The translations under genes were made by a program, and so were the position numbers. The notes below the pieces were generated by a model that saw only the letters and a list, made by a program, of their open reading frames with translations, did no database searches and was not told the DNA's origin. A stretch of 64,000 nucleotides of DNA from Ochotona curzoniae. Its lineage: Eukaryota > Chordata > Mammalia > Lagomorpha > Ochotonidae. The DNA lies in the NCBI RefSeq assembly GCF_017591425.1, contig NW_024464918.1, forward strand, positions 23,960,001 through 24,024,000. Direction: 5' to 3'. Shown here piece after piece: positions 10,626 through 21,880 of the stretch. How positions within the stretch are numbered: the stretch's first letter is position 1; each line of letters starts with the position of its first letter.

Positions 10626-11439
10626 TTGAGCATGTCTTTCCTCTGGCCATGCCTTTGCTGTATTAAAGGGATCAGTTTATGTTGCTAGGATGTCTCCCAC
10701 ACCTCAATGAGCTTCTTGGGGGCAGGGGCATCTTTCCTCCCCTGGCCATCCATTGTGTCTGGCGTGGTGCTGAACAGAAGCTAAGTATTCACAGGATGAG
10801 TAAATACTTGGACCTCGTATCTCGCAGTGAGGGACAAGACAGAGCTGTCTGGTAATCCTTATCTGTCTGGTCCAAATGTCTTTATTCCTTGTGTTGTCCG
10901 CTGGAGAATAACTGCAACTGAACCATAAACTAATGGAGTCACATAGCATGTGGGGAGAGAAGAAGAAACCATTTTTCTCACATAAGCTGAAGTTCCTGGT
11001 ATATCATACATTTCTCCTATTCTGTGTTTGCTCTTTTACTCAGAGTGAATGAATCTACCACTTGCTAGCAGTAAAGGATTGTGCAAGGGATGCTACATTT
11101 AATTTATCTTTCCAGCCTTCCGAGGCCCTGAAAGTCGCAGCTGCCATTGCTAATGTTTAATCTCCTTCAAATCAGAGTGGCTACTCACCTACAAATGAGG
11201 CAGCTTGGTATACACATTTCTCTTGGCGTGAACTTTATGGAAGTTTAAAAAAACCAATCTTGTTTCCAGGAAAGATGCACTGTCCTAATAAAAAGGAGGT
11301 AGATTGATCTGGCTTTCCTGGGAGTGATTGTTTGTGGTTATGAAGATCTTGAGGGGTGAGACAGTGCTATTTTATTATTAGGATTTGGTAGAGCTGTGTT
11401 TCTGTCTGGGATTTCCCATGCATCACTTGAAGGATATGG
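10626..11439. other. Unassigned interval
   Basis: No recognisable gene or repeat. Confidence 0.4.
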
Positions 11440-11545
11440 TGATCAACCCAAGCCTGCTGCCCCTCAGCTTCCTCTTGAGTAAATCAGGGGGAAGAGCATG
11501 CATATCATATGGTCATTGAGAGGATGAAACGGACAAGGCTCATGT
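11440..11545 (+). mobile_element. MIR fragment
   Basis: The motif 'cctcagcttcctcttgagta' followed by 'aaatcagggggaagagcat' and 'tcattgagaggatgaaacgg' follows the MIR order (ctcagtttcctcatctgtaa, aatgggg, ttgtgaggattaaatga). Confidence 0.55.
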
Positions 11546-11591
11546 TAAGGGCTAGCATAGCTGATAGCTAAGGGCTAGCATTCCTGATAGA
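11546..11591 (+). repeat. Two-copy 23-bp tandem duplication
   Basis: Unit 1 (11546-11568) and unit 2 (11569-11591) both read 'taagggctagcat', then 'agctgatagc' or 'tcctgataga'. It is a small local slippage duplication at the right edge of the MIR fragment. Confidence 0.75.
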
Positions 11592-11864
11592 TAGGAAACT
11601 CAATCTAGTGCTTTTCCACTTTTTTCCCACTAGATATAAATCAAGGTGTTTGTGTTTTGGCCAGGAATCGGGCAAACTTGTTTGCTTACCTATGCAGTTC
11701 CCACTATAGTCTCTTCTTCTACAGAGGAGGGACCAGGTCTTTAATGGATGAGGTCAGGATAAGGAGACCTCCCAACTGAGCTCCCTTCTGCAGATTCACC
11801 ACGGTGTGTGATGGGAGGTAGGTGGCCGTGCATTTGTCACTTTTAAGATTGTTTCAGGGATCCA

Positions 11865-12195
11865 GGCTGTTGTGCAGCACATTAAACCTATTGGCTATGA
11901 TGACAGAATCCAATATAGGAGTGTGAATTTGAGTTCTGATTGTTTCAGTTCATGTCTGGCTTCCTGCATTGTACCTGAGAAAGCAGCAGAAAGAAGCCCA
12001 AGCATCTGGGCTTTGCCACCATGTAGAGACTGGATGGAGCTCCTGGCTTCTGCCTGGTTCAGCCCCAGTCATTGCAAACATTTGTGAAGTAAACCAACAG
12101 ATACAATATTCACTCTCTCTGTTTTTCACCCTCTATCTTTCTCTGCCATGAGGCCTTTCAAGCAAATAAAATAGAATATGATTTTTCTAAAAGAT
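11865..12195 (+). mobile_element. Old lagomorph C-type SINE
   Basis: Diverged but ordered motifs include 'ctgttgtgcagcacattaaa', 'gagaaagcagcagaaagaag', 'gactggatggagctcctggc', 'cagtcattgcaaacatttgt', 'gaagtaaaccaacagat' and a tail of 'tcaagcaaataaaatagaat'. The low similarity to other copies suggests an early insertion. Open frames of 60-71 codons here are repeat-derived. Confidence 0.75.
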
Positions 12196-12749
12196 CACTT
12201 TAACAGACCCAAGCTTTTCCTTATATAATTAGAAAAAGGGAAAGGGTGTCCTGGACCTGTTTTTGCATTGTAGTCCTACTGTGACTTCTTGCTGTATTAG
12301 GGCCTTCTGCAATTTCTCCCCTTTTGCAGCCCTTGTGAAAGTTCTGCTTCCTTGGGAAGAATTGTCTAGTAGAAACGTCATGGAGAGTCCATGACCATGA
12401 AGAAGTGAACCCAGTCTCAGCCTAGCCGCTTGATCCTGAGGGGAGCACAGAGGAGTTTTTATGTTGGGACCCATTTCCTCTTTTGAAAAATTCCCACCCT
12501 TTAGCTTAGTTCAGTGTTTTGATGTCCAGCTTTGGTTATTTTGAATCTGATCTTATGCTGCTCATTCCGATGTCCCACAGAATTCTTACCAGAAAGAAGC
12601 CTGGTTCATATCTGGCCTCTCCTGAGGCTATTGTGCCCACCTCACATCTTCATCATCCCCATTGGCGCGTGACTTTCAACAGATACCCACATGTGATGAT
12701 ACCATGCCACACCTTTCAAATCCCTGATCTATCATCAAACCCATGCCAA
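12196..12749. other. Unassigned interval
   Basis: The plus-strand 127-codon open frame at 12519-12902 spans this interval and the following MIR. It has no recognisable domain and its C-terminal part is antisense MIR, so it is not called. Confidence 0.4.
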
Positions 12750-12870
12750 GCTCACTATTATTACATCCGCTGTGAAAATGAGGAAACTGAAGGTCATGAA
12801 TTGATCACACTGCCACCGAAAATTGGCACTGGATTCAAAACAAGGAGGTGTGCTCTACAGCACACACTTT
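12750..12870 (-). mobile_element. MIR fragment, antisense
   Basis: The landmarks 'ctattattacatccgctgtg', 'aaaatgaggaaactgaaggt', 'catgaattgatcacactgcc' and 'ggcactggattcaaaacaag' correspond to antisense MIR (attattatccccattttaca, gatgaggaaactgaggctca, ... ggatttgaacccag). Confidence 0.75.
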
Positions 12871-15800
12871 TCTATATGGAGCATTCTAGTTCTCTAGCAT
12901 GATATTTCTGGATCCAATTCAAACCAAATCTAAAGCACCTCCTGATATAAATCACATTTGCTCTAAATCTGAGAGTCCATGCTTCATAAGGAGCCAATTC
13001 TACCTATTTTCAGAAGTACCTGGTTGCCTTTGTAGAATAAGTGTTTAAGTATATCTGCTCAAGGAAAACTATGCTGAATTTTGATGATTCTACTCAGGAC
13101 ATCAGAGAGCATACAGTTTGCTTAGTCTCTTTTCAATTCATGATAAAGTGGATTTTGCTCCCGGCACTGAAGAGGAATCCACAGATCCCTGGGAAGGCCA
13201 CTTTCCCTCTCTGATACTCTAATTCTCTTGAGATGTGATCCAAAGATGTGGAAATGTTTTGTAAATGATTCTTTCATTCACAGAATTAAGTCTAATGGAT
13301 AATGAACAGCACGCGATTTCTGTTCTCATAGGAAAGAAGCAGACAACTAAACAATCTTATGGGTAACCAAGCATAGTCCTGACAGTTGCCTGCAAGGTAA
13401 AAAACAGGGTGAGTGGGGCTGGTAGCAAAGGAGTTGCTGAATAAAACCGTAACAATCAGTGGGAGTTCCCCTACAAGTAACATTCAAGGAAGAGGAGAAA
13501 GAGTATCCGTGCCTTCATCTGTACAGGATAGTAACAGACCGTCTAAACTAATTGAGTTTGATAGAATAGTTTGGATATACTTTGGGGGACTGACAGAACA
13601 TAAAGCATATATTATAACAACGTAACACTAGCTGCTGCTTCATATAGATTGGTACATCAGTGGGTACATTTTGTTTGATCCTTCCCTGGGCCAGGAGTCT
13701 CAACTGCAAGGGGGCGTGGTTTAGTGAGAGGTTGGAAGAAACACACAAAGAAGTCAATAGGTAAATTCTCAAACAGGCACATGCTTTATTGGGATGGAGG
13801 TGATTGGGAGAAACAGGCCAGCTTATCTATTATACTGAACAGGAGATCTTCCTCACTAGGCTGCTGCAAGAATTTAACACACTTAAAACCTCGTGTACAG
13901 TATCGATAAATGGAAAGTGTGAATCAACATTATTATTATTATTTTAAAATCCGATTCACAGATGAACTTACGAAAATGGTGTAGGGGCAGCTTGATTCAT
14001 GTCATAGAAAATACCATATATTCTCTCTTCCCTCCCTCTTAACTTTATTATATCAAGATATGGTTAAGTAACATAGTAACATAAAATCTTTTTTTTCCCC
14101 CATGTTTTTCTGAGACTAATGGGATAGAAGTCTAAAAGAAACCAACCTCTGTTTGGGAACATTCCAGATCTCCCTTCAATGACATCCTTGAGAATCCGGC
14201 TCTGTGAGCTGCCTTTCTATTTTCTGGCTCTCCCTCCTGGGGCAGATGCAGATACAGTGGAGCCTGTGTCTGGTTCTGAGCAGCTGAGTTGCTGCTGTTG
14301 GACATGGCCTCTCTCCAGCTGTCACCATTGACCTAGTGCTAGAGGGGAGGCTCCCTGGTTCCTGGAACACCCACCAGACAGCAGGGAGATTGAGATACAC
14401 ACCCTTTGATTCTGTCTTTTGTATTTTTGAGCAAACTGGTATAGGCTTTATATGGAGACTCATTTAACTCCTCTTGACAACGTAATTATCTCTGATTAGC
14501 CTCAGATCATGAGCGATGAAAGAGCAAGGCGTTGGAATACTCTTCATTCCTTTCCTTCCATTGTTAGAGAAAGGGTTGGAAAACATCATTCTTCTCTCCA
14601 TGTCAGATGGTCCAAAGAAACAAAATCAGACACCCTCCTTCCCACAGAGTGGGAGATAAAACAGAGTGCGTGTGTGCTGAGGAGAAAAATGAAAAATGCT
14701 TGTTATTTCTGCAGGCTGGAGAATGATGGATGTTCCTGGGGGTAACCTACTACCTCGGAATTAGTCATTCGACATCATGTTCTCTGCAGCTTGAAGTGCC
14801 TCATTTTAAAAATGTTAGGATTTTTTCCCCCTCTCACTTAACTGTAGGAACATTAAATGCACAACTTTATCAAAATGACACAAGATATATGTTTCTGCCA
14901 ACAGCAATAGGAGAGGATTAACAATTCAAATGGGAATGGGGAAAAGTTTTTCTCCAAGGATGGGAGGAAGAAAGTTTGATAAGGGACTCCACATTTTCTT
15001 TAGCCTGAATCTCATTATTACATGCCAGGAATCTGTGAGGTCCTGATGAAAGAAGCCTTCTAGTCCATGGGGGAAAGTCTTGTGTGGTATGATTTTGCTT
15101 GCCTCTCTGAGATTAGGCCTAGGTGTGCAAAACTTTAAGTGTGCAGCGTATATCCCTACCTTGAAAAATACATGTCACTTGTCCACTGGCCTGATTTTGG
15201 TCAGGGCTAACACGGACACTCTAAAACAATACATGGTTGGGAAGTTAGTATTAATTGGAATTGGGGAATGAAAGGAAAACGTGAGGATCCAGAAATGTAG
15301 GCAGTGGGAGGAACTGGGAGGGAGATGATCTCTCTGTAGGTTTACTTATGGTACATAAAAATAGCATTCGGTCTATCTGTATAACTTCATCTGTATTTTC
15401 TGTGCATATCTGGTAGAAGATTTTGCTCTACTTGGCTGATAACAAGAGTTGTTCATATTAGACTCAACTGGATGTTTTTGAGGGGAAAGTGCTTAGGATC
15501 CTGGATGGAGGCGCACACTTGCATTTTTTTAAATAGCAGACTCTTATCATTTGGCAGGAACTTTGATGTCATTCCAGGAGGATATAGGAATGAAACCCTT
15601 GATGTCTCTGAATTCTGTCCTGACATATGATTTTTATGTACTAACTTTATTTTCTAAGGTTCTCTTTCTGCTTATCACCTGGTTAACTAGGAATGCTTTT
15701 AACATTTTTTTTTGGAGTCCCAACTATCAAGTCCCATGCATTTCAATCGTAATAGGACTAAGAATGTAGGGAAGGCATGAAGATGACGGAAACTCCCAGA

Positions 15801-16069
15801 GAGGGCTCCCCAGACGTAATGAGTAAGAGAAGTAGTCCTCATCCTCAGAACAGGCATTGCTGATGCTTAAACAGTAATTGGGGAGGAGAAGTGACGTTGG
15901 TCATGGGCAGCTGTTGGCTGCTTGGATGAGCCCGCTACCTCTTGAACTTCAGAGTTATTTAATCTCTTACTTGTTTTACTCTATGCAAGCTTTCTCCAGA
16001 ACATGTTATTTTTTTTTTTCTACACAAAGGCTTTGTAATCATGGCTCCTTTTTTTTAAAGGCTTTTCCT
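12871..16069. other. Long unassigned interval
   Basis: About 3.2 kb without a gene or a repeat I can name. Scattered open frames of 60-95 codons on both strands overlap each other and show no domain. A short (TTA)n run lies near 13928-13942. Some of this may be very old repeat below my recognition limit. Confidence 0.35.
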
Positions 16070-16345
16070 CTGAGAGCTTCTCCTGACCAGTGCCTTGTTG
16101 AGATTCAGGGACAAGCTCAAATATCACCTCAACAGGAAGGGCTTCCTTCTTTCTATTTTCCAAAAGAGCCACCTCTTCTCATTCCGCCCTGTCACTGTCA
16201 CATTTTTTTTTCTCTTAGTTTTTACAATTCTCTGAAATAACCATGTTTGTTTCCTTGGTCATTGTTTATCTCCCCCATTCTGAATGGATAACCCACACGG
16301 ACAGGGCCATTGCTCATTGGTATATCCCAACATGTAGAAAAGTGT
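16070..16345 (+). mobile_element. LINE-2 3' end fragment
   Basis: 'gacaagctcaaatatcacct' followed by 'caacaggaagggcttccttc' is the L2 hallmark (cagctcaggtgtcacctcct, ccaggaagccttccctga). 'cctgtcactgtcacattttt' and an 'acacggacagggccattgc' motif follow in order, as in the L2 'gggcaggga' region. The 120-codon open frame at 15878-16240 runs into this L2 and is not called. Confidence 0.75.
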
Positions 16346-18862
16346 TCATCATGGAAGAAATATAGTGTATCTTGAGTTAGTAAATTCAGTGTCTTATGGA
16401 TCATAGCTTAAAAACCATTGTTCTAGAAGAATTAAGTCTGCAAAGGTCTGGTCACTTCAGTGTCACTGGAAAAGAGCGGAGCCCAAGAATGACATTTGTT
16501 TTAAAACCTGGTGTACTGATACCTTGTTTAGGAATGTGATCCCAGGAAGACAGGGAAGTAAAAATAGAATAACCTGGGAAGGTAATTGAAAAGTGAGTTA
16601 CTGCTTTAGTAGGCATTGAAATCAAGTGGCAATCAATCCCAAGGGCCTTTGTATGGATCCTGATGAAATGTACCTTAGAATTGTTCATCTACCAAAAGAA
16701 AAGGAGAATGATAATACTTTGAGAGCTGTGACCCAGTCTTAGGTCAACAGTTTCCTATGGGACTTTAACTACTCCACTGTTGTATTACACAGTGTTAAGT
16801 CCCCAGTGGCTCTGCAAGGGATCCTGGGAGGCAGGAGGTGTGCGGTAAACACTGACCAGAAATAGTGTCATGTGACAATATTGAAATCAATCTGAAACCT
16901 GTAAAGGAATGGCCACTGCGGCTATGGCTGGAGAACATCTGAGGTCAAGCAGATCTAAATAATGCACCTGATTTGTTCAAAGGTCATTTCAAAGTCTGGT
17001 CATTTTGAGAAGTAATTGATTGGTTAGATGAATTATTTCAGTGATTGTCATTTCCCAGTGTGTCATTCTCACCCAGCCTGATGGGATTATGCATGAAGTG
17101 TCTCTCATATTCCTTTCCTAATTTACTTCCCACCACAACACTTCTTTGTGTTCAAGGTGGTGACTTTGAGGATTTGACTCTCTTAGGGTATGGAAGTTGA
17201 CTTGCCTATTCTTCGATCACATTGGCAGGCCCAATTCGTGACTTCTGGCCTCCCAGTTTGACATTGTAATAGACACCAGAACCCAGGTTCATGATATCCC
17301 AGGTCTAGAGTCTCTGCTTAGGTATGTGAAGAGCTGTACAAATTACTAATTTGCTATCAAAACAAAAGCATGCATCTTACAGAGGTATCATCAAAGCAGA
17401 TGTTCTTTCTGCAGTCTGGAAGAAAATTGGAAGGATCTGAGATGCGATTTGTGTTGACATTGCAGTGTGATGAGTAATGTTAGTTTTAAAATAAAAATCT
17501 TCCTGCTACCTAGGTATGTGATAAATGAGATAACTTCTTTTTTTTTTTTTCCTGGTCCTGTGCTAGACAATGCAATAACCATTCCTTGACAGAAGCAACA
17601 TACTATTTCAGCTGGTATGTGTTTTGTCAAAATTACATTTCCCTGGGAGATCCTCCTGTGTCTCAGATTTTTATTTTCAAAGTATTTTTGTCGATATCCT
17701 TAATTCTATCTGAAATGGCTAAACCCATAGAGTGAGATTGGAATGGATGCTTTATGGATCTTCAAAGACATGTGCATGGAGTTTCAATGACATTCCCTAC
17801 TCTCCACTCAACAGCTCCCATTATACCCTTACATTTCAGAGTAGGGTCTGACTCATTTGTCTGGGGATGCTCTGGGATTAGAGATAAGTATTAGGGATAG
17901 CCATGCACTGCCACCTCAGTTGCTTTTCAGAATCCTAATGGAAGCATCCACATATTTCTGTGTGTGCAAATCCTTTTGTTTGTAACATGTATTAACTTAG
18001 GCATTTTTAAGTCTAAGTATTAATTACTGTGCATGCTGATCTTTAGCTGGACCACCTGGATTTTCTTAAAGTCTCATATTCTCCTATCTGAGCCCTTTTT
18101 GCTGCTCTTCTTCATCTGGATAATTATGTTTCATTCTACACGCAGGTTATTGGGTGTCTGGTCTTAATTTTCCTGCTGACCCTTGATTATCTGGCTTTTC
18201 TCCTTTGTTTCAAGAAGAAAACAGTGCTCAGAGCACATTACCTTAAGGGGAAATATTTTAAAAATCTGTTTTGAAGTTAAGATCATATGTCAAACAAACA
18301 AGTCCCTACTTTTTCATCTATGATGTAATATCTTAACTAATGGAGTACTCATGTTTACTGTAGATTGATTGGCAAACTTTTACTGCAAAGAACTGGGGAG
18401 TAAGTATTTTGGCTGAGACCCAATTCTGTCTCTGTCACATTATATTTTATGTATTGTTTTCAATCCTGTAAAAATGTAAATATCACTCTTGGCTCATAGA
18501 TTGTAGGACTCTGGCTGAAACGTGCTAACCCATGGGACTCTTGTTACGAGTCCTGTAGGCAACAGAACATCATGTTTTTACTTGGGATCCCAGGAGATTG
18601 CGAAGGACAGCTAACTGCTAAATCAGGTACCTGTGTCATCTAGGAATGTCCCTATCACTTCTGAATGGGTGTTGGTTGCTACTACAATGTTGAAAAATGA
18701 ATAGCGATGCACTCAATCATATATGAACCTTTGAACCACTGCTTCTTCAAATATATCCCTGTGATGTTGGTGGCCATCACCTGGCCCATAAATCTAACCA
18801 AATTTGTTTTCCAGAATGATTTCTTTTTAAAAAATTCTTTCTTTATTTATTTTTAAGGATTT
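16346..18862. other. Long unassigned interval
   Basis: About 2.5 kb with no gene or named repeat. A T-run lies at 17539-17550. A small perfect inverted repeat (GGACTC at 18535-18540, GAGTCC at 18548-18553, 7-nt spacer) is present, too short to interpret. Confidence 0.35.
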
Positions 18863-19012
18863 ATTTATTTTTTAAAGATTTATTTATTTTTATTGGAAAG
18901 TCAGATATACAGAGAGGAGGAGAGTCAGTGACAACAGCCGGTATTGTGCCGATCCGAAGCCAGGATCCAGGAACTTCTTCCAGGTCTCCCACGTGGGAGC
19001 AGAGTCCCAAGT
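18863..19012 (-). mobile_element. Lagomorph C-type SINE, 5' truncated, antisense
   Basis: The antisense tail 'aaagatttatttatttttat' is followed by 'tggaaagtcagatatacaga', 'gccgatccgaagccaggatc' and 'ccaggtctcccacgtgggag'. The match ends near 19012, so the 5' half of the element is missing. The tail lies in AT-rich 'ttatttattt' text that blurs the left edge. Confidence 0.9.
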
Positions 19013-20099
19013 AATGCCATTTTCCATAGTGCCAGGTCAGCATATGTATGGTGTATACCAGATTCACATTGCTCTGTACAGTAGAGAGTATGGTCTTATT
19101 CAGTAACACAGTTTATTAGGGAGGCTTTTTTAAAAAAATCTGCTTTGCTTTCAAGGGCTGTGCCATTTGAGTAACAATATAGTGGAAGTGCGCTATGGAG
19201 AATGTTTATTCCCCTGTCATACTCCTCTATCCCCTCCCCTGCTTAGTCAGCAAACCAAGTTGTGGCCAGCACAGATGTTCTCCCGGCAAGCCTTGGCTCT
19301 TGTTTTTAAATGATTTTTGTATTCCACGCTCCTTCTGTATCCAAGTCCCCATCAATACTTCTTTGCATCTGGGGCACTTCTTGCAATGAACCTGCAAAAC
19401 TGCTCATAATTTTTATGCCTCACCTAAGTTATCAATTTCTTGAAGATGTCCTGATCTTCCAAGATAGAATTAAATATCTTCCCTAGGAAATCCTACATCC
19501 TCAACCTGTGAGAGATGTTTCTCAACTTGTGTATCTCCCAAACCAAATTGTGATGGTGAATGGAAGCGTTCAGCTCTCATAGTGATAGCCTGGAATTTAT
19601 CTGCCAGAGACTCAGCATTTGCTGTGCTTTTGAATAAGTTGCACTCATATAATATCTTCTACCATGCGATCACTACTACCCTTTACTAGACAAGTTTTAA
19701 GAGGCTATTTTAAACAGTTTGTTCAGATAGTTCCCAGCTTCCCCGATTAAGTGGTTTTGCATCCTGGAGGTCAAAGGAAGGAATTTGTACACTCTCCCAG
19801 CCCCTCTCTTGAAGTCCCAAGAACTTAAATTCCAGAGATGAAATGAACAATCTGATTTTCACTTACAATAACTGTATCCTCATTCCACACACCCCTCCTC
19901 AGGTTTTTTATGCCATACTACCAAGAGAGATTTTTGGAACAACTCCCACGAGTTTTAATTTCAATTCATTTGGATGTTGTGAACTGTATTCTGTATCTTA
20001 TGTTAAATGGAGTTGTTACCATTTATTTGTGTTGTTTGGAAGGAAGATGTTCCCAAAATGCAAAGCAGCCAGACTGGCAGCATTTACATTTTAATGTGT
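19013..20099. other. Unassigned interval
   Basis: No recognisable gene or repeat. The 144-codon frame discussed with the next feature starts here, at 19910. Confidence 0.35.
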
Positions 20100-20345
20100 T
20101 ACTTTCTCCCTTAATAAGAATTCTCTGGAGAGAAGTACAACCTCAGATGTTAACTGGTGCTGACATTCAGGCTTTGGTAGGTCGGGCAGAGCAAAGGTTT
20201 TTTACTGCCCGAGTTGTCACATCACTCATTCTGGACATGCATGAGTGGCTAAGTGACGTCATTCAGATGCCCTTTCAAGATCATGGTTTACATTTCTCTG
20301 CCGCCTATGAGAGCTGCGATACACTGATTGTAAGTAGCTATTGAA
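20100..20345. promoter_or_regulatory. Candidate conserved noncoding block with a perfect CRE palindrome
   Basis: The block is less AT-rich than its flanks, shows no repeat I recognise, and holds an intact TGACGTCA at 20254-20261, the consensus CREB/ATF site. CpG-containing sites usually decay in mammalian neutral DNA, so its survival is mildly suggestive. A 144-codon open frame (19910-20344, plus strand) ends here and resembles no known protein. The regulatory reading is inference. An intact 8-mer can also occur by chance. Confidence 0.3.
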
Positions 20346-20639
20346 AGTAAATATGCTTGTGTCCTTATTACACACAATAGGAGAGGCTTGCCGATTGATT
20401 TTTATTTTTATATTTTGGATAGATAATACTAGGGTGTAGAATACAAGGCAGAAACGACATGCAGTGAGATGCCTCAACTTTTTACCCATCCTTCAGGCAC
20501 CCAGTTCCTGCCCTACTGCTACTGACTCTCAAGTGGGGAATTACTTTGTCCTATTTCTATCTTCTTCATCCTTATTTTTTGGGTTTTCTCTTGTTTTTAT
20601 TAATTTCTCAGAATTGTATTTTACCTCTGTGTAAAATAA

Positions 20640-21219
20640 AAGTAAACCTTCCCGAATGTTGCTAACAATAATTATACATATTTGTGGCCTGCAGTATGAA
20701 ATTTTCAATATATTTTTACAAAATGTCCTAGTAAAAACTGAGTGATCCACAATTCCTCTTTGAAATATCATCATGACTGGAGGCTCAAGGCTTGCTTTTT
20801 TCTATTTGCTCACGCAATATACGCTATATTATTATGAGCTACAATTGCTCCATTATGATATATAGCACTGGAAACATTTCTGACTCTGATTTGGTATCTG
20901 ATTTTCAAAATCCCTCTATCCCTCCCAGTCTTTCCAAACCTCTGCTTGTCTGTGCCCAAATGGATTTTGGTTTTCTTAGCTTTCACATATGAGGAAGGAT
21001 GTGTGGTATTTGCCTTTCTTTGCATGACTTATTTCACTAAACTTAACATCCTCCAGTTGTATTCCTTGTGCTGTACATGATAGAACTCCATTTTCTAACG
21101 GCTGAAGCGTATCCATTTTTATTTTCATTCATGTGATAACAAACACCTTGGTTTACTTTGTATCTTCTTGACTATAATGGATAGTGCTTTGATAAACATG
21201 GTGGAACTGGTGTCTTTTT
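20640..21219 (-). mobile_element. Old LINE-1 3' region, antisense, left of a nested insertion
   Basis: The antisense L1 landmarks are 'gaaggatgtgtggtatttgc', 'gcatgacttatttcactaaa', 'cttaacatcctccagttgta', 'taacggctgaagcgtatcca' and 'tagtgctttgataaacatgg'. This is the antisense 3'UTR and ORF2 C-terminal segment. It continues after the insertion at 21636. The left boundary is approximate. Confidence 0.85.
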
Positions 21220-21646
21220 AAAAATTATTATTAATTACATTGCATTATGTGACACAGTTTCATAGACTCTGGGATTCCCCCCCACCCCTTCCCATATCCT
21301 CCCCCCATGGTGGATTCCTCCACCTTGTTGCAGTATTACAGTTCAAATTCAGTCATGATTCTTTCATTGCAAGCATATACCAAGCATAGAGTCCAGCATC
21401 TTATTATCCAGATAATTTCAACAGCTTGTTGGGGAGACCATCTCTGGTCTGAAGGCAGAGCTGGCAGAGTATCATCCCGATCAATTAAAAGCCCCAACAT
21501 AACATCAACAACAATTTACAACATTATGGAATGAATTTATGTGGTATTGAGTAACCATTATGCTAAAAAATGCAAGTTCTTAACCACATCCTGTGACTAC
21601 TTCATTGACATTTCAATTTTAGTTTATATACAATCGGTATCTTTTT
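21209..21646 (-). mobile_element. Younger retroposon inserted into the old L1, with 11-bp target-site duplication
   Basis: The old L1 text 'ggtgtcttttt' at 21209-21219 recurs as 'ggtatcttttt' at 21636-21646, and the L1 reading resumes exactly there ('ttttgatttagtgatttcat'). The insert (21220-21635) starts with AT-rich 'taaaaattattattaatta' and contains 'attcccccccaccccttccc'. The latter would be an antisense polypurine tract of the kind found in LINE-1 3'UTRs. I infer a lagomorph L1 3' end on the minus strand, without naming the subfamily. The 75-codon open frame at 21307-21534 is inside it. Confidence 0.8.
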
Positions 21647-21880
21647 GATTTAGTGATTTCATGTCTTTGCATATGTCTGTAGTATTGGGATTGTTGAATC
21701 ATAAGACAGTCCTTTTTCTAGCTTTTAAAAAAACCTCAGTACTGTTTTCCGTATGTACATTCCTACCAACAGTGTGAAAGATTTCCCCTTTCTCCACATA
21801 CTTCTTGACGTTTGTTACCTCCCGTCCTTTTGACTGTTTTTATTTTATTTATTTTTTTATCATTTTGGGCCTATAGTTTT
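21647..21880 (-). mobile_element. Old LINE-1, antisense, right of the nested insertion
   Basis: This continues the element of 20640-21219: 'attgggattgttgaatcata' and 'cctcagtactgttttccgta', then 'acattcctaccaacagtgtg' and 'ctccacatacttcttgacg'. The order and spacing fit one interrupted L1. The match fades near 21880. Confidence 0.85.

Noticed and set aside
10174..10650. 158-codon open frame, minus strand
   Set aside because: It crosses an antisense MIR scrap, has no recognisable domain and no exon-like signals.
12519..12902. 127-codon open frame, plus strand
   Set aside because: Its C-terminal third is antisense MIR and the rest matches nothing I know.
18535..18553. Short inverted repeat GGACTC/GAGTCC as a hairpin terminator or small RNA
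   Set aside because: A 6-bp stem in a mammalian context is too short and frequent to interpret.
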